Positions 6,101 to 9,400 of a stretch of 9,400 nt of DNA are shown in pieces; within the stretch, counting starts at the first letter, position 1, and each line of letters opens with the position of its first letter. Under the pieces are notes generated by a model, which was not told the DNA's origin, searched no databases, and saw only the letters and a list, made by a program, of their open reading frames with translations. A program made the translations under genes and the position numbers. The DNA is taken from assembly GCA_025356925.1 (NCBI GenBank), contig JANXQE010000042.1:1-9400 (forward strand), given 5' to 3'. This DNA comes from Limisphaerales bacterium (lineage in GTDB: Bacteria > Verrucomicrobiota > Verrucomicrobiia > Limisphaerales > UBA8199).

Positions 6101-8899
6101 TCGCAAGGGGCAGACTATGGCTTCCTGGCCGATGTCAGCCAGGAGTCGTTCACACAGGCCGACTCACTGGGAAACGAAATCCTCCGTGGCTTTCCCTCGC
6201 CGGACGCCATCCCCCGAGGCTCCATCGCCCAACCCGGTGAGGCCTACTCGTTCTATGTTACTCCCGATAGCTTTCCGGTGCGGCGTGTCATCGTCACTAA
6301 TGTCTTGGGCTACTCCTCTTTCAGCGATTTGCAGGCCACGCTGAACCACAGCGCCTCCTCCGTGATCCTGAACAACCACTCCACTAACGAAGCCTCGATG
6401 GCTCAAACGTTCGTTTATGATGATAGCGGCGAGGGCAATCTCCCGGGAGCCGTGCCAAGCGACGGGCCTGGCAGCTTGCGCGACTTTGCAGGGCAGGACG
6501 GCCTGGGACAATGGCTCATGCGCCTGGTCACGACCAACCAGCCCGGGGTTAACCAAAGGTCATGGCTTTTCCTCGAGCGCCAACAGGATCTCGGTGGCGT
6601 CGAGTTGGCCAGCCTCTTGCCCGGGACGTGCCGTGAGGATTTCGTTTCGGTTCCGCGGCAGACGACGAATTTAACAGCCACCGTCGCCATCGCGTCTGGA
6701 ACAGGTCCGATTTCCTTGCAGGTCTACGCTTCGGGCGCCTATGGAAGCAATTGCGCCACAGCTTTGGTTAATGGCGCCAGCGCGAACGGAATGATGACCG
6801 TCGACCAAACCAGTCAGCCTCCCTTGAGCCCGGGAACGTACATCGTTCGGACCTGCAATTTGGGGCCCGATGCGGTGAGTCTGACTATCCAGACCAGTAC
6901 GGTCCTGGGGTTGTCCTCACCGTTGCCGGCCATGATCACCTCGACGACGCCGTTGAACATCCCGGACAACGCCCTCTGCTCTGCCAGCTTGCTAGTCACG
7001 AACACCGGCCGGATTCTTGCGGCGGAGGTTGGTGTACGGATCGATCACCCACGGATTTCAGATCTGACGCTGAGCTTGGTCAGTCCCGGCGGCGCGCGGC
7101 TTTTGCTGGCTGCAAATCGTGGGGGCGACTCCACTAATGGGCTGGGCGCCAATTTGGTGGTGACCAATACCACCCCGGTGGCATTTTCGGGCGGACCGGA
7201 GGCGGTCACCAATACCTTCGAAACCGGCGAAACCTCTGGTACGATCTTGATAAACTATAACTTCTTCGCCCTGCCGGACGATCTGCGAGTTTACTACGAA
7301 AACAACCTGCTGTTCGACTCGGGACTCGTCAGCTTCGGAGGCTCCACCAACATCAACTACGGTCCGGGGAGCTCGACCTCGTTTACCATCGTCATGAACC
7401 AGGGCGGCAACACGGAATCCAATACCGCTTGGTTTTATTCGGTCACCTCCACTCGCATCGAGCCGCTGTTCCTGACATTTACCGAGAACACCAATCTCAG
7501 CATCACACCGATCAAGTTTGCTCCCACACCCTTCACGAACCTCACCGTTGCTCCGGCGGGAGGGGTGTCCACCAGCGGCATTTTTTATCTCCCGGAAGAG
7601 TCGTTAAACTCGCTCGTAGGCCAAGCGGCATTCGGCCAGTGGCGACTGGAGATCTGGGACAACCGGGCCGGTGCAACCAATCCACCGCCGACCTTGCTGG
7701 GGTGGCAACTGGCTCTCTGGTTGGCCGATTCTCTGCCCACACCCATTTCGCTCAGCCCGGGAGTGCCCTCCACCACCCTGCTCGGGCCTGGCCAAATCCA
7801 ATGGTATGAGGTTGATGTTCCGGCCTGGGCCAGCTTTGCCAGTAACTCACTTTTAAGCTCCACCGCGCCTGTCAATCTCCTGTTCAACTCAAGCGCGCCT
7901 CCCACTGGGACGAACGTCGGCGACCTGACGCTCGCGTTGGGTGCAACGGCCGGAAAGTGGCTTTTGCGCACCAACACCGCTCCCGGCATAATTCCGGCAG
8001 CGCGTTACTACCTCGGCCTGGAAAACACAAATGCCGCGACCGTTACGACCGCCTTCACGGTCAACTTTGATGTCGGCGGCGTCATCACGCTGGCAGCGGG
8101 TGTCCCTTACCCTGGCACCAACTCCGGGCCGCTCAACAGCGCGGATTTTTACCGTTATGTTGTCAGCACCAACGTCGAGCGCGTCCAGTTTGAGGTCAAC
8201 GGGCCGACCAGCGATGTGGCGTTGGTGGCGCGCAAAGGTCTGCCGTTGCCGAACCTGGGCAGCTTCGATTTTATTAGCTCGAATCCAGGTACCAACGATG
8301 ATTTGATTGTCCTTTATGATTACTCGCGACCGGTCTCGCTGAGCTCCGGCGAATGGTTCCTCGCCGTCGTAAACGTAACCGGCAGCCTCGCCTCCTATTC
8401 GATTTTGGCCACCGAGTTCACCGATTACGGAACTAACCTTGTTCTTTCAAACACCTCAGTGACCAGCAACGCCCTCTGCGTAACCTGGAGTTCCTTGCCG
8501 GGGATCCATTATTATCTCGAGGGCAAACCGGACATCGCCGACAGCGATTGGACCATCCTGTCACCAACGCTGACCGCCTCGGATTTCACCACAACTTTTT
8601 GCCTCCTTCTGCCTTCGCCGTTCGAATACTTCCGTGTGTCCGAGGGCCTGGTGCTGGTGCCCGCGCCGCCGATCATCGCTTCAGTCGGCGTTGCCAGCGG
8701 GGGAACGCTGTTGCAGTGGACGGCTCGCACAAACCTGTTCTTTAACGTCCAATGGACCGCCGCGCTCGCCCCGGCGAACTGGAGTGCTTTTCCAGGTTTG
8801 GTTGGGTCGACAAATGGAACTTTCCTGTTTTTCGATAATGGTTCGCAGGCGAGCGGCTCTGGTGGGGAGCGCTTTTATCGGCTGCGGCAGATGCCTTAG
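2990..8899 (+). CDS. Giant secreted KP-43-like S8 serine protease with P-domain and PPC-like modules
   Basis: Predicted exported endopeptidase of 1969 residues. The start is the first ATG after the in-frame stop at 2972-2974; no Shine-Dalgarno is visible. A basic MRWR start and hydrophobic residues 5-23 form a signal peptide or anchor, with possible cleavage after VALA. Two propeptide-like modules (118-186 and 242-309) precede the peptidase. Its triad is D343 (NDLGVD), H371 (GHGTHVAG) and S638 (SGTSLGAA), with oxyanion Asn N487 (AAGNTG); SPGTAKNVITVGA and RFKPDVVAPGT also fit subtilases. The barrel at 717-860, with LVNDLDL (770-776) and NNVENVF (814-820), is typical of KP-43 proteases. Then follow a PPC-like region (884-1060), a P-domain-like unit (1078-1200), a linker, a P-domain with a large insert (1315-1581), two PPC-like units (1584-1811) and two C-terminal modules (1815-1969) ending FYRLRQMP. 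No LPXTG or PEP-CTERM sorting signal is seen. The likely role is degrading external protein; the substrate is unknown. Confidence 0.9.
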   Translation: MRWRVLIGLLLSSTLGVVVWCWVSSPWSSRGRVALAQLAAGAPGAGSVAAIVSQAPPDLNGVKPGSSVRRGHRLTNSGKSLDELMRNPRAILLENALLDTGVALDLPLPPALRSQGDPGSYIVQSRGELNASFRLVLARAGATLVAYIPNNAYLVRVAGAVAARLASDPQVGAVVPYEPYYKIKASLLNEVLAEEPRYQPDPGGAVPRGDSATAGTTELAAETPPVSGEPRSSARVTQAERMAVNVLLFAESQQSTLARFSEVGIEVVAQTRSPFGTIAEIRCPSGRLAWIARLPGVQELERCHPRVPANDLSRARIGVAADAVTSIDYLGLTGSNVLVNINDLGVDTNHPDLVGRVYYDLASSGVDNNGHGTHVAGIIAGSGAESLTITNAPGSVMPPVASQFRGLAPAAEIFSITVEAESKTFASDAYLQQTAAKAKALISNNSWHYADDTDYDLGAASYDAAVRDALPGVPGSQPLLCVFAAGNTGRGAEDGTGGIPDSVESPGTAKNVITVGALEQPRLITNQTWSCSTNGTIVTCQTNTPWLPLTDSSNQVASFSSRGNVGLGIEGLSGRFKPDVVAPGTLIISTRSTSWDQTAYYSSSNDLLNLGSNANSSLVLSNLNEGLGPFYRFESGTSLGAAEVSGTLALMQEFFQQRLLRTNSPALMKALLINGSRSVGSGYYLHSPGATNAQGWGLLQLPNSLPGVLTNTAAPSSSLWFFDQSPAEALATGQQRTRFVSVTPAAQSLPLRVTITWTDPPGNPVAGLKLVNDLDLILTNLNTGEVFWGNDIPAGTRFNSAWQPGTPPNVDLVNNVENVFLPPALGSNYSVTVLGRRVGVNAVNEHPNGVAQDYALVISSGNGQLTNALALTDPPTVSRPTAVVTPMTNGFAAGAADFGEYLLHQRVGANGPLLGTNTITLGSLTNTTMTIGTLSQWHFYVFTNDTSFTNAVFLTFLADSLSLLPAQVVPAVGSTSGQVWLASADLDLYVSRDSGLTNLDPAVLAAADFSRGRGGNETIIYSNAAPGVYYAGVKCESSQGADYGFLADVSQESFTQADSLGNEILRGFPSPDAIPRGSIAQPGEAYSFYVTPDSFPVRRVIVTNVLGYSSFSDLQATLNHSASSVILNNHSTNEASMAQTFVYDDSGEGNLPGAVPSDGPGSLRDFAGQDGLGQWLMRLVTTNQPGVNQRSWLFLERQQDLGGVELASLLPGTCREDFVSVPRQTTNLTATVAIASGTGPISLQVYASGAYGSNCATALVNGASANGMMTVDQTSQPPLSPGTYIVRTCNLGPDAVSLTIQTSTVLGLSSPLPAMITSTTPLNIPDNALCSASLLVTNTGRILAAEVGVRIDHPRISDLTLSLVSPGGARLLLAANRGGDSTNGLGANLVVTNTTPVAFSGGPEAVTNTFETGETSGTILINYNFFALPDDLRVYYENNLLFDSGLVSFGGSTNINYGPGSSTSFTIVMNQGGNTESNTAWFYSVTSTRIEPLFLTFTENTNLSITPIKFAPTPFTNLTVAPAGGVSTSGIFYLPEESLNSLVGQAAFGQWRLEIWDNRAGATNPPPTLLGWQLALWLADSLPTPISLSPGVPSTTLLGPGQIQWYEVDVPAWASFASNSLLSSTAPVNLLFNSSAPPTGTNVGDLTLALGATAGKWLLRTNTAPGIIPAARYYLGLENTNAATVTTAFTVNFDVGGVITLAAGVPYPGTNSGPLNSADFYRYVVSTNVERVQFEVNGPTSDVALVARKGLPLPNLGSFDFISSNPGTNDDLIVLYDYSRPVSLSSGEWFLAVVNVTGSLASYSILATEFTDYGTNLVLSNTSVTSNALCVTWSSLPGIHYYLEGKPDIADSDWTILSPTLTASDFTTTFCLLLPSPFEYFRVSEGLVLVPAPPIIASVGVASGGTLLQWTARTNLFFNVQWTAALAPANWSAFPGLVGSTNGTFLFFDNGSQASGSGGERFYRLRQMP

Positions 8900-9011
8900 C
8901 CCGGTTGGCCCCGGCTCGCCTGATTAGCCGACTGTTCACAGGTAACTCACTTCTGGGCTGTTATCAACATTCCGTTGCTCTGGAGCGCGACTTTCTGGTA
9001 CGTACCAAAGC
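8900..9011 (+). promoter_or_regulatory. Short gap holding the likely dnaB control region
   Basis: These 112 bases separate the protease stop from dnaB. A loose promoter can be drawn: TTCACA at 8935-8940, an 18-base spacer and TGTTAT at 8959-8964 (4 of 6 to consensus). A perfect 12-base palindrome, TGGTACGTACCA, occupies 8996-9007, ending four bases before the dnaB ATG where a Shine-Dalgarno would normally sit. TTATCAACA at 8961-8969 is one base off the DnaA-box consensus TTATCCACA. No clear terminator for the protease gene is visible. Each element alone is weak. Confidence 0.25.
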
Positions 9012-9362
9012 ATGATTGACTCGATCTCAGAGGGCGCCGGATCGGCCCCGGATCCGAAACCCCGGCGATCCCAAAGACCTGCGGCGACCACGCACCACGT
9101 GGATCGCCTGCCCCCCCATTCCCCGGAAGCTGAACAGGGTGTGTTGGGATGCATCCTGCTTTCACCCAACGAGTGCATGGGCGAATGCATCGAGAAGCTC
9201 AAAGCCAGCGACGAGGTTTTCTATGACCTCAGGCACCAGACCGTTTTCAAGGTGCTCGCGGAAATGTACGATAGCCGGCAGGCGATTGATGTGATCACGC
9301 TTCAGCAGCGGCTCAAGGACAGCCAGCTTCTCGATGCATTCGCCCATGCACTCGTTGGGTGA
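9012..9362 (+). CDS. dnaB: Replicative DNA helicase DnaB, N-terminal part; 3' end lost at a fold-back junction
   Basis: DnaB is the hexameric ATP-driven helicase that unwinds DNA at the replication fork. Residues 1-33 are a polar, Pro/Arg-rich leader. From P35 the sequence follows the DnaB N-terminal domain (primase-interacting, helical): PHSPEAEQGVLGCIL, then FYDLRHQTVFKVLAEM, then IDVITLQQRLK and QLLDA, where the family usually continues with VGG. Here it instead reads FAHALVG and stops at 9360-9362, because the sequence has become the reverse complement of 9124-9199. About 109 codons (to about 9338) look authentic. The rest of the N-terminal domain and the whole RecA-like ATPase domain are absent. 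ATG at 9012 gives a leader of reasonable length, but no Shine-Dalgarno is visible. The truncation is probably technical and not a true pseudogene. Confidence 0.88.
   Translation: MIDSISEGAGSAPDPKPRRSQRPAATTHHVDRLPPHSPEAEQGVLGCILLSPNECMGECIEKLKASDEVFYDLRHQTVFKVLAEMYDSRQAIDVITLQQRLKDSQLLDAFAHALVG
9124..9199 (+). repeat. Left arm of a perfect 76-bp inverted repeat (inside dnaB)
   Basis: Bases 9124-9199 match the reverse complement of 9325-9400 at every position. The match stops at 9200 (C here, G expected from the other arm). This arm is ordinary dnaB coding sequence (from GVLGC through IEKL), so it is the original copy. The arms are separated by 125 bases, 9200-9324. Confidence 0.97.
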
Positions 9363-9400
9363 AAGCAGGATGCATCCCAACACACCCTGTTCAGCTTCCG
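9325..9400 (-). repeat. Right arm of the inverted repeat: antisense copy of dnaB at the window edge
   Basis: This is the reverse complement of 9124-9199, running to the last base of the window, so its full length is unknown. Its first 13 bases (AGCTTCTCGATGC, 9325-9337) also make sense as dnaB codons for QLLDA. The rest does not fit dnaB in the sense direction, but read on the minus strand it encodes the same LGCILLSPNECMGECIEKL peptide as the left arm. This is best explained as a fold-back chimera or assembly error. Confidence 0.95.

Noticed and set aside
5560..8430. Possible DNA-level tandem repeats in the Asn/Thr-rich part of the protease
   Set aside because: Recurring ACCAAC/ACCAAT codon pairs (Thr-Asn) are scattered and irregular. 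I saw no periodic nucleotide repeat unit; this looks like amino-acid composition bias in beta-rich linkers.
9162..9383. Minus-strand 73-codon frame with the same N-terminal peptide as dnaB
   Set aside because: It is created by the fold-back: the minus strand of the right arm re-reads the dnaB segment. It is not an independent gene.
9325..9400. Hairpin telomere, transposon end or phase-variable inversion at the right edge
   Set aside because: No recombinase, telomere resolvase or insertion-sequence features are visible. The arms are plain dnaB coding sequence, and the copy runs off the window edge. A technical fold-back explains it more simply.

Overview
The window most resembles chromosomal DNA from a Verrucomicrobiota bacterium, probably near the Pedosphaera/Limisphaerales group. 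The evidence is moderate GC-rich codon use, a very large Asn/Thr-rich secreted protease of a style common in that phylum, and its tandem C-terminal modules ending in FYRLR. All three genes lie on the + strand. There is no clear sign of a mobile element, CRISPR array or RNA gene.

Layout. (1) From the left edge to 2741 is a 5'-truncated multidomain glycosyltransferase. It has the second half of a GT-B fold (GT4-type) enzyme, a helical linker, a complete GT-A fold (GT2-type) domain and a long TPR-like tail. The ATG at 45 is internal: the frame is open to the window edge and the residues before it contain the NGID motif expected in the middle of a GT4 enzyme. (2) 2742-2989 is a non-coding gap with only weak hairpins and a possible -10 element. 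(3) 2990-8899 encodes a 1969-residue exported subtilase of the KP-43-like S8 type. It has two propeptide-like modules, a complete catalytic triad, the KP-43-type C-terminal barrel, and about 1100 further residues of beta-rich modules (PPC-like, two P-domain-like, two verrucomicrobial C-terminal modules). (4) 8900-9011 is a short gap upstream of dnaB. (5) From 9012 the replicative helicase gene dnaB begins, and about 109 N-terminal codons look authentic.

The most notable structural signal is at the right edge. The last 76 bases (9325-9400) are a perfect reverse complement of 9124-9199, inside dnaB. The dnaB frame is convincing up to this point and then turns into its own antisense sequence. 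The switch coincides with a short inverted match of about 13 bases that dnaB appears to contain naturally. The simplest reading is a fold-back chimera or assembly artefact at a contig end, not a biological hairpin. Anything to the right of about 9338 should not be trusted as dnaB.

The three genes show no evident shared pathway: surface or protein glycosylation, extracellular proteolysis and DNA replication. The gaps between them suggest separate transcription units. I found no convincing new multi-gene system. The interesting points are the protease architecture, the double-glycosyltransferase fusion and the fold-back end.
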